A stretch of 64,000 bases of DNA. It comes from Candidatus Aminicenans sakinawicola JGI OTU-1 (GTDB taxonomy: Bacteria; Acidobacteriota; Aminicenantia; Aminicenantales; Aminicenantaceae). The notes beneath the pieces are model-generated. The model was not told the origin of the DNA and did no database searches. It was given only the letters and a program-made list of their open reading frames with translations. The DNA lies in the NCBI GenBank assembly GCA_000493965.1, contig AWNV01000007.1, positions 20,576 through 84,575 on the forward strand, written 5' to 3'. The translations under genes and the position numbers were made by a program. Shown here one piece after another: positions 35,191 to 44,067 of this stretch (its first letter is position 1; each line of letters opens with the position of its first letter).

Positions 35191-35944
35191 TCTTCTCTCC
35201 TTTCTTCCATATCTCTCTGAGCTTTACGTATCTGGCGAAGACAGAGTAGCTGTGAAGGGCAGAAATTACAAAACCGGCATATCCATCCAAAAACCCGGCT
35301 TTCAGAAAAAAAGATTTTATGAAATGAAAAAAAGGAAGGATTGCCAGATTGTACCAGTGACATTTCTTATTCTGTGCATATATCTTTTGTGCAGCGAGAT
35401 CGGAAAACTTGTTGATCCGTTTAAGGTGGTCATGTATATCACGGTATGTAAAGTGATAAATAACACCTTTTAATTTTTGTATTTTCCCTTCAATATTCAG
35501 ATTTTCATGGATATACTTACCTTCCCAGGTGGCCTTATCTTTGCGGAATAAACGGATTTTCCTGTCGGGATACCAGCCGGAATGGCGTATCCATTTCCCC
35601 AAGTAATAGACTTTCCGTGGGATGGAGAAACCAGAACAATCCGGCTGCTCCTCCTTCATCTGGAGTATTTCCTCGCGCAGTCCTGTCGAAAGCCGTTCAT
35701 CTGCATCTAGGGAAAAAATCCACGGATAGGAAGCTTTACTATTAGCGAAATTTTTTTGATCAGCATAATTGGTCCATTTCCGCTGGAAAACGTGCTTTGA
35801 ATGGTTTTTAGCAATTTTGAGAGTATCATCCGTGCTGAAACTGTCCACAATGATGATTTCAGAGGCAATGTCGGAAATGCTCTCTAGGGCAGCTTCGAGG
35901 TTTTTCTCTTCATTGTAAGTAATGATTACGGCTGAAATTTTCAT
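35171..35944 (-). CDS. Glycosyltransferase family 2, WaaE/KdtX-like
   Basis: 257 residues from ATG 35944 (MKISAVIITYNEEKN); longer starts (ATG 35953, TTG 35968) are possible. GT-A fold with the N-terminal VIITYNEE, SEIIIVDSFSTDDT and the D-x-D motif in FSLDADERL. The C-terminal part (KVYYLGKWIRHSGWYPDRKIRLFRKDKATWEG, HFTYRDIHDHLKRINKFS) is the recognisable signature of the lipopolysaccharide-core beta-glycosyltransferase WaaE group. Overlaps the GT4 gene. Single promoter upstream not identified. Confidence 0.88.
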   Translation of the reverse strand: MKISAVIITYNEEKNLEAALESISDIASEIIIVDSFSTDDTLKIAKNHSKHVFQRKWTNYADQKNFANSKASYPWIFSLDADERLSTGLREEILQMKEEQPDCSGFSIPRKVYYLGKWIRHSGWYPDRKIRLFRKDKATWEGKYIHENLNIEGKIQKLKGVIYHFTYRDIHDHLKRINKFSDLAAQKIYAQNKKCHWYNLAILPFFHFIKSFFLKAGFLDGYAGFVISALHSYSVFARYVKLREIWKKGEKIEPFPN

Positions 35945-35997
35945 TTCTTCCATATTAGCATAATTCAAGTCATTTGTGGATTATTCATAATTCTAAT

Positions 35998-36106
35998 GGT
36001 ACCTGGTACCTTTTAACAAAAAAGCTGCTGATTACTCAAAAGGTACCTGGTACCGAGGATAAATTACAGTAAAAAATTGGAAAAAACAAGAAAGGTACCA
36101 GGTACC
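35998..36106. repeat. Three GGTACC(T/A)GGTACC repeats
   Basis: Three 13-bp units of two GGTACC palindromes separated by T or A: 35998-36010, 36042-36054 and 36094-36106. The first two can pair through GGTACCTTTT and AAAAGGTACC. A fourth copy lies at 49101-49113. They are intergenic only, between the GT2 and TolC-like gene ends. The surrounding sequence holds no gene. Confidence 0.85.
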
Positions 36107-36190
36107 TTTTTGCTGGGGTTAAAAACCTTAGTGGAGCGCAAACATGCCCTAAAATTCATCTTATCCAAATTTAGCGTCCCCTTTAACAGC

Positions 36191-37744
36191 TTAGTGAAAT
36201 TGGGATATTTTTATATTTCTTGTATCGAGACTTGTCCCTATAACCTGTTCTAACTTGGCCAGAGCAATGCTGTAATCAACCAGGGCTTTAATCTCCATGG
36301 ATCTTGCATTAGCTAATTTTTCTTGGTACTCGAGGACGAAATAGTTGGTTGTAAGGCCTACGCTAAGTTTTTTCTCTTCTGCTATCATTCTTTTCTCAGC
36401 AAGTTCCCTTGCAAGCCCGTAGGCTTCAACTCTCTTTGCGTTTGTGTCAATCTGTCTGACTGCATCCCTTACTTCCAGAAGGATTTGTTTTTCGCTGTTT
36501 TTAAGCTCCAGGAGGCTCTGTTCCAATCCCATTCTGGCCCTGACAAACTCGGTTCTTGTCAAAACATTACTAAGAGGTACGGAAAGAGTGACTCCTACTG
36601 TCCAGTTCTTGTAAAGGAATTGAAAAGCATCGCGAACTGAGTCTCTGGCGCTGCCCTGTTCCTTGCCGATAACAGTTCCATAAAAGACATCGTCGCCTTC
36701 ATAAATGAGCCTGTCTCCTGATATGCCTGGGCTCCAGTAAGAAAAACTTAAGTCGAGCCCTGGCAGCATCTGATTTTTTGCTACACTCAGGTCTAAATTT
36801 TTGGATTCCACATTTGTCTGATTCACCTTTAAATCTGGCCTGTTTATAATCGCCTGTTTTAAAGCATTGTCAAGAGAGATCTTTTTTTTCACAAAACGGG
36901 GTTCATCAAGTGGGACAATTTTTTTGATTGTGACCTCTTCTTCTGGCAAATTAAGAATGTTTTTTAGAATATCTTCACTGCCTCTGATCAGAGCTTCTGC
37001 TGCAAGAATATCAGCTTCACGTTGGGCTACGACCGACTCTGCATTGAGGATTTCTATTGGTGCTAATTTACCGAACTCGACTTCCTTTTTATTCTTTGCC
37101 AGTAAGTCCTTGGCAAGCTGGAGAGATTGTTCTTTTACTTTATAGCCTTCAATAGCATAGACAAGGTTCCAGTAGGTTTCCTGGACTTTATAGATTGTAT
37201 CTTGAAGAATTCGTTTGAATTGATTACGCGAAATATCCAGGTTATTCTGGGCAATAATGATTTCTTTTCGGCTTATTTTGTAACCGAAGTTTTTTAAGAG
37301 AGGCTGTGTAAAATCAAACTGGATGGTGCTGCCATAACGCGGATTGATTAGCTGGAAGCCCTCATTTGTTTCGGATCTATAATTGGTCATGGATAAAGAA
37401 AAATTACCTCCGGTAGGAATCTGCTGAACCAGAGCTATAGAGTAATTGGAATACTTGCTTTCAACTGTGCCTGCACCCTGGATCCACCAGTATGAAGGGT
37501 TTTCATTTTGGCGGTTGCTGTAGCCTATGTCAAAACGCGGCATAAAAAGTCCTTTGGCTTGTGTAACAGATACGTCAGCCATCTCAGGATTATAGACCTC
37601 AACAGCTACTTTAAGGTTATTCTCCATTGCCTTGACAATACAGTCTTCGAGAGATAAAGAAAGGATTTCTTCTCCTGTACAGGGTGAAATGATGCTAAAG
37701 TAAAACAGAATAATGATTGGAATACCAAGAATTTTAAATTTCAT
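36191..37744 (-). CDS. TolC-like outer membrane efflux protein
   Basis: 517 residues with a signal peptide (MKFKILGIPIIILFYFS, cleavage near residue 24). Two outer-membrane-efflux-protein repeats with long amphipathic helices and short beta-strand pairs are visible (e.g. SIALVQQIPTGGNFSLSM and WTVGVTLSVPLSN). TolC-family trimers form the exit duct for type I secretion or RND/ABC export. Strong GAGGAGG ribosome site 5 nt before the ATG. No membrane-fusion or inner-membrane pump gene is adjacent, so its partner must be elsewhere. Divergent from the GT-C pair. Confidence 0.9.
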   Translation of the reverse strand: MKFKILGIPIIILFYFSIISPCTGEEILSLSLEDCIVKAMENNLKVAVEVYNPEMADVSVTQAKGLFMPRFDIGYSNRQNENPSYWWIQGAGTVESKYSNYSIALVQQIPTGGNFSLSMTNYRSETNEGFQLINPRYGSTIQFDFTQPLLKNFGYKISRKEIIIAQNNLDISRNQFKRILQDTIYKVQETYWNLVYAIEGYKVKEQSLQLAKDLLAKNKKEVEFGKLAPIEILNAESVVAQREADILAAEALIRGSEDILKNILNLPEEEVTIKKIVPLDEPRFVKKKISLDNALKQAIINRPDLKVNQTNVESKNLDLSVAKNQMLPGLDLSFSYWSPGISGDRLIYEGDDVFYGTVIGKEQGSARDSVRDAFQFLYKNWTVGVTLSVPLSNVLTRTEFVRARMGLEQSLLELKNSEKQILLEVRDAVRQIDTNAKRVEAYGLARELAEKRMIAEEKKLSVGLTTNYFVLEYQEKLANARSMEIKALVDYSIALAKLEQVIGTSLDTRNIKISQFH

Positions 37745-37896
37745 ATTTATCCTCCTCTTTGCATAATTCTTTTTTAACTTTTCATTCTAGCAAATAATGT
37801 TAATAAAACCTAAAAATTCTAATTATGATTTTAAACTCTAAATCTTTATACGTTATATCCACTAAATTAGTTCAGCATTATGGGTGCTTTTCTTAC

Positions 37897-37924
37897 TTGA
37901 CAATTTATTGTATTTTAATATCAG
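37897..37924 (+). promoter_or_regulatory. Promoter near start of first GT-C-like gene
   Basis: TTGACA (37897-37902), 16-nt spacer, TATCAG (37919-37924). The ATG is at 37937, so the 5' leader would be only a few bases. Confidence 0.45.
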
Positions 37925-37936
37925 CAAAAAAATAAG

Positions 37937-40315
37937 ATGAAAAGAAGGCGGTTCATTTTCTTTCTGCTTCCTTTCCTACTATACTCTTTTCTTCTCGGGA
38001 TGGTTTTTCTTTTTATTGGTCAGATAGGTGAATTTTCTATTAAAAACCATTCCTTTCGTCCGAGTGCTTTTCCTGTAATATTACTTTGCCTTCTTTTTTT
38101 TCTCCTTCTCCTCGGAATCTGGATGCTCTATTCAAAGATAATATCTAAGATCTTCCTCGTCGATTATAATGAAGTTCTTGCAAAGGATTTCCTGAGTTAT
38201 ATCCCTGTTGTCTTTTTTCTCTTTCTTCCTTTTGCAAATACTAATTACTTGTCGTCGGAGGACCTCCTGAAACGCTGTAAACTTCTCATCATAGCAGTCA
38301 TTTTTTCTTTTCTCTACTTGAAAATAGCTCACATCTATCGACTGTTAAAGGAGAAACCGTCATTGTTTAAGAATTGGGCAGAGCGGTTTTCATCGATATC
38401 ACTCAAAAGAAAGTTAGCACTTCTTTTCATTGCTGCTGTTGTTCTTTACAATGCAGGAGCAGCGTTGATGGTTTCCGAAGGGGCTGCTTTTTCAGGAGAT
38501 GAACCTCACTATCTTCTTATTTCCCACAGTCTTACTGCGGACGGCGATTTCGACCTTGCAAATAATTATTCCAATAGAGACTATACAAAATTTTTACTGA
38601 AACGGGTCAGAATCAAATCACATGTCGCTCCGGGCACAGAGGGCCGATATTCTTTTCATTCACCCGGAACATCTCTTGTTATTCTTCCCTTCTGTTATTG
38701 TGGGTCTTTATTCGGTGGAAAGCTTCTGGTCATTATTGTGCGTTTCGGCATGAGTATCTTCGGAGCCCTGCTGGGGCTTCAGATTTTTCTTTATGCCCGC
38801 CAGGAGTGGGAAAATGAGAAGCTTGCATTTGCCCTCTGGTTTTTATACGCTTTTTCATCACCTGTATTTTTTTATTCTATCCACATCTACCCGGAAATCA
38901 TAATTGCTCTTTTTTCTCTTACCGTCTTTCGGATTTTTCGTTTCTCAGACTCTTTCTCAAAGTTTTCGCTGCTGTTTTGTGGTTTTCTTCTCTCAACATT
39001 TATCTGGTTTCATACACAGAAATACATATTCATAATGGTGCCTTTGTTTATTTACGGGCTCTGGGTTCTGATAAAAAAACACAGGATAGGATGGAATCTT
39101 ATATATTTTCTTGTTTTTCCATTTGGACTTACTATATTCTATTTTATCTTTCAATACAGCCTGTACGGCTCTTTTTCCCTCTCTGCAGTATCCCCAGGCG
39201 GAGCTTTGTCGGCCCCGGAATCCCTTGCCTATTTAAAGGCTTTAATCCTGGATATTCCTTTCCATTACAGATGGGAAAGCCTTGCCGGCTATTTTTTTGA
39301 CCAGAGAGATGGACTTCTACTCTATGCACCTATCTATTTTTTCTCCTTTCTGGGAATGATAGAAATGGCAAAAAGAAAATCCAGAGATTTTATCCTTCTA
39401 CTTTTTCTTACAGTTCCTTATGTGATTAACTATGCTTTCCTGACTCAGAGAACCGGATATGCCCCTCAAGCCAGGCCGTTAGTTTCTGTTTCCTGGGCAC
39501 TTGCGATTTTTGTTGGCTTTTTCCTTGCCTATAATACAAAAAAGATATTTTCCACTTTTTTTTCCTGTGCTGTCTTTTTAAGCTGCCTCGCAGTTTTTCT
39601 CCTGTTGAAAAATCCTCTGGCACTATATCAGCTTACAACTAGGGGAGAGACAGAACGGGCTGGAAAGTTATTTCTTTTATTGAGTAATCTTCACTTTTCT
39701 CTTCCCAAGTTTCTGCCTTCATACTTGAAGATAGATAATTCCAAATGGATTCCAAATTACGTCTGGGTAGGGGCTGTTCTCCTGTTTGCAGCCGCGTATC
39801 TGGTTGTAAAAAGACGCAGGGTTTTCTCCAAATTTTCCTTCCATGTTGTTTTCTCGTTTATCGGCGTAACCATTTTTTTCATCTGGTTTGTTCTTTATCC
39901 AAGAACAATCATCAGTCATCCCGAAAAGGCAGCCTTCACTTCCGGGGAGAAGATAAATTTTTATTCTATAGGGCGAGTGGCCAGGATGATAGAACCCGGG
40001 AAATTTCATTTGCCGGAAGATGATAGAGCTTATATTTTCAGTTTCACATCCTGGCGCAGGATAGAAAAAATCCGGCTCGATTTTGGCTCTCTAAAAGAGG
40101 ACTATTATTTAAAAATAAAATATTTTGATTCAGAGGTTTTTCAAGGGTATACGAAAAAAGAAATAAAGACTCTTTATTTTTCTCCTTCTCCATCTTATCG
40201 CCTAAAAAGATCGAACATGTATCGAATCAGTATCTACCTGGAAAAAAAGCCGGGACCTGTGACCTATGAGGACCCTTATGTTTTTTCTATCTTACCTAGC
40301 AGCACAGACTCTTAG
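37937..40315 (+). CDS. GT-C-type membrane glycosyltransferase-like protein, copy 1
   Basis: 792 residues with about 12-14 predicted membrane segments and a C-terminal soluble beta domain (about 690-792). After membrane segment 5 comes FSGDEPHYLL, an acidic D-E pair in a first extracytoplasmic loop as expected in GT-C (polyprenol-phosphate-sugar using) transferases. It probably moves a sugar onto a lipid or protein at the outer face of the inner membrane; this is inferred. The gene is followed after 46 nt by a paralog of exactly the same length. The start follows a promoter-like sequence with almost no leader. Confidence 0.75.
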   Translation: MKRRRFIFFLLPFLLYSFLLGMVFLFIGQIGEFSIKNHSFRPSAFPVILLCLLFFLLLLGIWMLYSKIISKIFLVDYNEVLAKDFLSYIPVVFFLFLPFANTNYLSSEDLLKRCKLLIIAVIFSFLYLKIAHIYRLLKEKPSLFKNWAERFSSISLKRKLALLFIAAVVLYNAGAALMVSEGAAFSGDEPHYLLISHSLTADGDFDLANNYSNRDYTKFLLKRVRIKSHVAPGTEGRYSFHSPGTSLVILPFCYCGSLFGGKLLVIIVRFGMSIFGALLGLQIFLYARQEWENEKLAFALWFLYAFSSPVFFYSIHIYPEIIIALFSLTVFRIFRFSDSFSKFSLLFCGFLLSTFIWFHTQKYIFIMVPLFIYGLWVLIKKHRIGWNLIYFLVFPFGLTIFYFIFQYSLYGSFSLSAVSPGGALSAPESLAYLKALILDIPFHYRWESLAGYFFDQRDGLLLYAPIYFFSFLGMIEMAKRKSRDFILLLFLTVPYVINYAFLTQRTGYAPQARPLVSVSWALAIFVGFFLAYNTKKIFSTFFSCAVFLSCLAVFLLLKNPLALYQLTTRGETERAGKLFLLLSNLHFSLPKFLPSYLKIDNSKWIPNYVWVGAVLLFAAAYLVVKRRRVFSKFSFHVVFSFIGVTIFFIWFVLYPRTIISHPEKAAFTSGEKINFYSIGRVARMIEPGKFHLPEDDRAYIFSFTSWRRIEKIRLDFGSLKEDYYLKIKYFDSEVFQGYTKKEIKTLYFSPSPSYRLKRSNMYRISIYLEKKPGPVTYEDPYVFSILPSSTDS

Positions 40316-40324
40316 GATATTTTC

Positions 40325-40353
40325 TTGACATCTGTCACTAATTTTACTATCTC
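40325..40353 (+). promoter_or_regulatory. Promoter near start of second GT-C-like gene
   Basis: TTGACA (40325-40330), 17-nt spacer, TATCTC (40348-40353); ATG at 40362, 8 nt later. It suggests the second paralog is transcribed separately, as a leaderless mRNA. Confidence 0.5.
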
Positions 40354-40361
40354 TCAATAGA

Positions 40362-42740
40362 ATGAAAAAATCCCAAGGGTATCTTTCATTAAGCTTATTC
40401 TTATTACTTTCCATTGCTATTGCTTTATACTTATCTCTCTATTTCCAGTCATCTTCTTTTACAATTGTCAATCATTCCTATGTTTTCTCGCCTTTGCTCT
40501 TTGTGATTCTTATGGCAGGGGCGTTTTCCATACTGGTTTTAATCCGGCTTTCATTGAAACGTTTTGATAAAAAATATTTCAATATAGATCAATCTTCCCA
40601 TGGCATAGGAAATCTTCTTCCTTATCTTCCTCTTTGCTTTTTCTTTCTTGCCCCCATTCTTCTTGAATATTATCTGAATAAGAATGACCTGAAAGTTCGA
40701 TTGAATCTTTTGGCTTTCTCTTTGCTTTGCTGTTTTGTCTATTTGATACTGGTTCGATCGAATCGATATTTGATAGTCAAATATTTTCTTGAGAAGACAG
40801 TAAAAAAATTTAGCGGTTTATCCATCAAAAAAAGGCTTTTAGTGCTTTTTTGCCTGGCTTTTGTCATTTACAACGGCTGTACTTTTATCCTTGTATCAAA
40901 AGGAATTTCTTTTTCCGGAGATGAACCTTACTATCTCCTGACAACCCACAGCCTGCTTAAAGATAAAGATATTAATGTTGCCAACAATTATGCTAACCGC
41001 GATTATTACTCTTTTTATTCCAAGGAAGAAATTCCACGCTTCAGATTAGGGATGTATGCACGGGCTGGCAGAAAAGGTGGGGAATATATATATCCCATTA
41101 ATTTGCCCGGGGTTTCATTCCTGATGCTTCCGTTTTACTGGTTAAGCCAGTTTTTTAGTGGAAAGGTTCTTACGTTTATATTGAAAGGAAGCCTCTCTAT
41201 ATGGGCAGCTTTGCTGGGTGTACAGCTCTATCTTCTCTCAAAAGAACTGTGGCAGAAGGAAAAGGTTTCTCTTATTCTTTGGTTCTTCTATTCCTTTTCT
41301 TCCCCAGTGCTTTTTTATGCAATTCATCTCTATCCTGAAATTCCTATTGCTCTTTTCTCGATTATCATTTACCGCAAAATCCGTTCAGAAAAGCATCTTT
41401 CCATTTTCAACTATTTTTTTCTTGGCTTTCTCCTGTCATCGTTTTTCTGGTTTGGCTTGAAGTACAACATGATATTCTGGCCTCTTCTTATTGTGTCTGT
41501 GTATTTTCTTTTAAAAAACCATAAAGCCAGGCTGAAAATCCTCTGTTTTCTGGCCTTCCCTCTGTTGTCCCTGGCTCTTTTTTATTTATATCTGTACGAG
41601 ATTTACGGCAGTTTTTATCCTTTTGCTATCTACGAGGGTGTTATGACCCCTGAAAAGATGCATGCATTCAAGCAGACAGCCATGAATGTTCCGATATCGA
41701 TGAGGATTGACACCCTATTCGACTATTTCCTTGATCAGAGAGATGGGATTCTCCTTTATGCCCCGTTTTATTTTTTCTTATTTCTCGGGTTAGTTGAATC
41801 CTTCCGCAGGGCGAAAAAGGACTTATTTATCCTGCTTTTTATCACACTGCCTTTTATCCTGAGCTACGCCTTTTTCACACATCGGCAGGGGTATTGTCCT
41901 CAGGGACGGATATTGGCCTCGATCTCCTGGGTTGGAGCTGTTTTTATCGGCTATTTTATCTTTCATAATAAGAGAAAAATTTATTCTTTCATTTTCTGGG
42001 TTTTTTGCCTAATAAGTCTTGGCACTGTTGTCATTCTCCTCGGGCACCCGGACTTTCTTTACCAGCCCACGACTCACGAGTTTACTTCCAGGCCCGGAGG
42101 GATGTTTGCCTTCCTCAGTAATATCAATATTTTCCTTCCTAATTTTCTTCCATCTTTCATTAAGGTTAAAAACACAGGATATTTACCAAATTATTTATGG
42201 GTCCTGGCTGTTATTGCCTTTGTTATAGTTTATGTTTTTATCAAAAGGAAAATTCACCTTAATTCTTACTTCCATTTTTCTTTTTCGATTGTTCTGCTTG
42301 CCGTTTTTTTCTTTCTCTGGGTCCTTTACCCTCGACCTGTTCTTTATCCCCACCGCACTTTTCATTATTCAGTGCTGGAGTCTCTGGGTTTTTACTTTTT
42401 TCCAATGGGGAAAGGAGTAGTGGCAAATGATAGGGGAGAATTATACCTTCACAGGGAGGGTGCCTATAGAATCCTTTTCACTTCCAGGAGAAGGCTGGAA
42501 AAGGTCAAGCTGGTATTTGGTTCAGAGAGTGGCGGCTATGATGTCAAAATGTCTTGTTTTGATATCTCCTTTTTTAATGAAAAAACAACTTATGAGAAGA
42601 AAGAAATAACGCTGGAACTTCCTGCATACTATCCGTTTAAAAAACTCTATCTTTATGAGGTCAATCTTAACCTGAAAAAGCTCTCTTCTGAATCAATGCT
42701 CAAGACTCCTTACTTTTTCAAGCTTTTCCCCAGTAGATAA
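40362..42740 (+). CDS. GT-C-type membrane glycosyltransferase-like protein, copy 2
   Basis: 792 residues, the same length as the gene before it and alignable throughout: FSGDEPYYLL against FSGDEPHYLL, NNYANRDYYSF against NNYSNRDYTKF, and YFLDQRDGILLYAP against YFFDQRDGLLLYAP. About 12-14 membrane segments and a C-terminal soluble domain. It arose by tandem duplication and has since diverged. The function is as for copy 1, unknown in detail. Both retain the D-E pair after the conserved FSGD, so neither looks inactive. Confidence 0.75.
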   Translation: MKKSQGYLSLSLFLLLSIAIALYLSLYFQSSSFTIVNHSYVFSPLLFVILMAGAFSILVLIRLSLKRFDKKYFNIDQSSHGIGNLLPYLPLCFFFLAPILLEYYLNKNDLKVRLNLLAFSLLCCFVYLILVRSNRYLIVKYFLEKTVKKFSGLSIKKRLLVLFCLAFVIYNGCTFILVSKGISFSGDEPYYLLTTHSLLKDKDINVANNYANRDYYSFYSKEEIPRFRLGMYARAGRKGGEYIYPINLPGVSFLMLPFYWLSQFFSGKVLTFILKGSLSIWAALLGVQLYLLSKELWQKEKVSLILWFFYSFSSPVLFYAIHLYPEIPIALFSIIIYRKIRSEKHLSIFNYFFLGFLLSSFFWFGLKYNMIFWPLLIVSVYFLLKNHKARLKILCFLAFPLLSLALFYLYLYEIYGSFYPFAIYEGVMTPEKMHAFKQTAMNVPISMRIDTLFDYFLDQRDGILLYAPFYFFLFLGLVESFRRAKKDLFILLFITLPFILSYAFFTHRQGYCPQGRILASISWVGAVFIGYFIFHNKRKIYSFIFWVFCLISLGTVVILLGHPDFLYQPTTHEFTSRPGGMFAFLSNINIFLPNFLPSFIKVKNTGYLPNYLWVLAVIAFVIVYVFIKRKIHLNSYFHFSFSIVLLAVFFFLWVLYPRPVLYPHRTFHYSVLESLGFYFFPMGKGVVANDRGELYLHREGAYRILFTSRRRLEKVKLVFGSESGGYDVKMSCFDISFFNEKTTYEKKEITLELPAYYPFKKLYLYEVNLNLKKLSSESMLKTPYFFKLFPSR

Positions 42741-42777
42741 TGGGGATAATACGGTGGTCCTCATTTTCCCAGCCCGC

Positions 42778-42805
42778 TTGACAACATGAAATAAAATTCT
42801 ATAAT
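42778..42805 (+). promoter_or_regulatory. Consensus promoter upstream of asnA
   Basis: TTGACA (42778-42783), 16-nt spacer, TATAAT (42800-42805): both hexamers match the sigma-70 consensus exactly. The predicted transcription start is about 42812, leaving a leader of roughly 145 nt before asnA. Confidence 0.75.
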
Positions 42806-42811
42806 TGTTTC

Positions 42812-42916
42812 ATGCTTAACCGCAATGAACTTTGTAGTGTTGAAATAAGCACTCTTTTAATCAATAAAAACCATAATAATAATTGGGCGGTTTCCTCCGC
42901 CCAAAAGTCCATTTAA
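42812..42916 (+). CDS. Possible Asn-rich leader peptide of asnA
   Basis: A 34-codon frame starts with ATG right at the predicted transcription start and ends at TAA 42914-42916. Seven of 34 codons are Asn, with a cluster NKNHNNN (residues 18-24) directly before a hairpin. This is the layout of an attenuation leader peptide whose translation senses charged tRNA-Asn, and the downstream gene makes asparagine. Against this, the ATG has no ribosome site and the hairpin lacks a T-run. The whole leader is AT-rich, so AAT codons may arise by chance. Confidence 0.35.
   Translation: MLNRNELCSVEISTLLINKNHNNNWAVSSAQKSI
42883..42904 (+). promoter_or_regulatory. GC-rich hairpin in asnA leader
   Basis: TTGGGCGG (42883-42890), loop TTTCCT, CCGCCCAA (42897-42904): a perfect 8-bp stem, strikingly GC-rich in an AT-rich leader. 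Not followed by a T-run on the plus strand, so not a typical terminator. Lies directly after the Asn-codon cluster of the possible leader peptide. Confidence 0.6.
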
Positions 42917-42956
42917 TCCCCACTTCAATTTCTAATAAAAATATTAATGGAGAAAA

Positions 42957-43997
42957 ATGATGAAGAAGAATTGCATAATTCCAAAAAATTACCAGCCTCT
43001 TCTGGATATTCAGGAAACAGAGAAAGCGATAAAGATAATTAAAGACTTTTTTCAGGTGAGCTTAGCAGAGGCATTAGATTTGAGGCGTGTCACAGCTCCT
43101 TTGTTTGTTAAAGCAGGGACAGGAATAAATGATGACCTTAACGGTGTGGAAAGGCCTATTTCTTTCCATATAAAAAACATAAATAACTCAAAGGCTGAAA
43201 TCGTACAGTCATTGGCTAAATGGAAAAGGCTAACCCTTGCCAGTTTAAATATCAATATGGGCAAAGGTATATATACGGATATGAATGCCATCCGACCAGA
43301 TGAAATCCTTGACAATTTACATTCTCTTTATGTTGACCAGTGGGACTGGGAAAGAGTGATCTCAAAAGAAGAAAGAAATTTGAATTTTTTAAAAAACATT
43401 GTGAGAAAGACATACAATGTATTGAAAAAGACAGAATATTTTGTATGTAAGAGCTATCCCAAAATCAAACCTGTTCTCCCTGATAATATTTTATTTATTC
43501 ATTCAAAGGAGCTGGAAAAAAGATATCCGAAAATGTCCCCAGAAAAAAGAGAAGATGCCATATGTCATGAATTTGGAGCAGTTTTTATCATTGGAATCGG
43601 TGCGCCTCTAAAAAACGGCAAACCTCATGATGGCAGAGCACCTGACTATGATGATTGGACAACCCCTACAGAAGAGGGGCCGGGTCTCAATGGAGATATA
43701 ATTGTCTGGTATCCGGCTCTAGAAAAGGCCTTTGAAATATCTTCAATGGGGATTCGGGTAGATGAACAAACATTGGAAAAACAGCTTGAAATGACCGGAA
43801 CAACTGAAAGAAGAAAATTATTTTTCCATAAAAAATTACTGAAAGGAGAATTGCCTCTTTCCATTGGCGGTGGTATTGGACAATCAAGGCTCTGTATGTT
43901 TTTTCTGAGAAAAGCTCACATCGGAGAGATCCAGGTGAGCATATGGAAAGAAGAGATAATAGAAGAATGCCAGAAGAATAATATTTTTCTCTTATAG
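42957..43997 (+). CDS. asnA: Aspartate-ammonia ligase (asparagine synthetase A)
   Basis: Class II synthetase-like enzyme making asparagine from aspartate and ammonia with ATP. 346 residues, matching AsnA throughout: DDLNGVERPISF, IVQSLAKWKR, GIYTDMNAIRPDE, VDQWDWERVI, LNGDIIVWYPALEKAFEISSMGIRVD and the motif-3-like GGGIGQSRLCMF. Two ATGs in a row begin it (42957 and 42960). It stands alone after a 145-nt leader with a consensus promoter, hairpin and possible Asn-rich peptide, so its expression is probably tied to asparagine supply. Convergent with tsaD. Confidence 0.95.
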   Translation: MMKKNCIIPKNYQPLLDIQETEKAIKIIKDFFQVSLAEALDLRRVTAPLFVKAGTGINDDLNGVERPISFHIKNINNSKAEIVQSLAKWKRLTLASLNINMGKGIYTDMNAIRPDEILDNLHSLYVDQWDWERVISKEERNLNFLKNIVRKTYNVLKKTEYFVCKSYPKIKPVLPDNILFIHSKELEKRYPKMSPEKREDAICHEFGAVFIIGIGAPLKNGKPHDGRAPDYDDWTTPTEEGPGLNGDIIVWYPALEKAFEISSMGIRVDEQTLEKQLEMTGTTERRKLFFHKKLLKGELPLSIGGGIGQSRLCMFFLRKAHIGEIQVSIWKEEIIEECQKNNIFLL

Positions 43998-44033
43998 GAA
44001 TTCTCCCGAAAGTCGTGAAGAATGGTTGAATAG

Positions 44034-44060
44034 ATCAATTATTTCTGATGGCCCGTCCCC
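44034..44060. repeat. GGGGACGGGCC dispersed repeat, copy 1
   Basis: 27 bp, starting ATCAATT and ending GATGGCCCGTCCCC, matching 49065-49091 at 26 of 27 positions. It lies between the convergent ends of asnA and tsaD. Shorter copies containing GGGGACGGGCC (or its complement) are at 62577-62587 and 63661-63671. Confidence 0.8.
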
Positions 44061-44067
44061 ATTTTCC

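Noticed and set aside
35998..36106. CRISPR array
   Set aside because: The repeats are only 13 bp, palindromic GGTACC pairs, with spacers of irregular length and no cas genes.
42883..42904. Intrinsic terminator in the asnA leader
   Set aside because: The stem is strong but no T-run follows on the plus strand; kept as a hairpin only.
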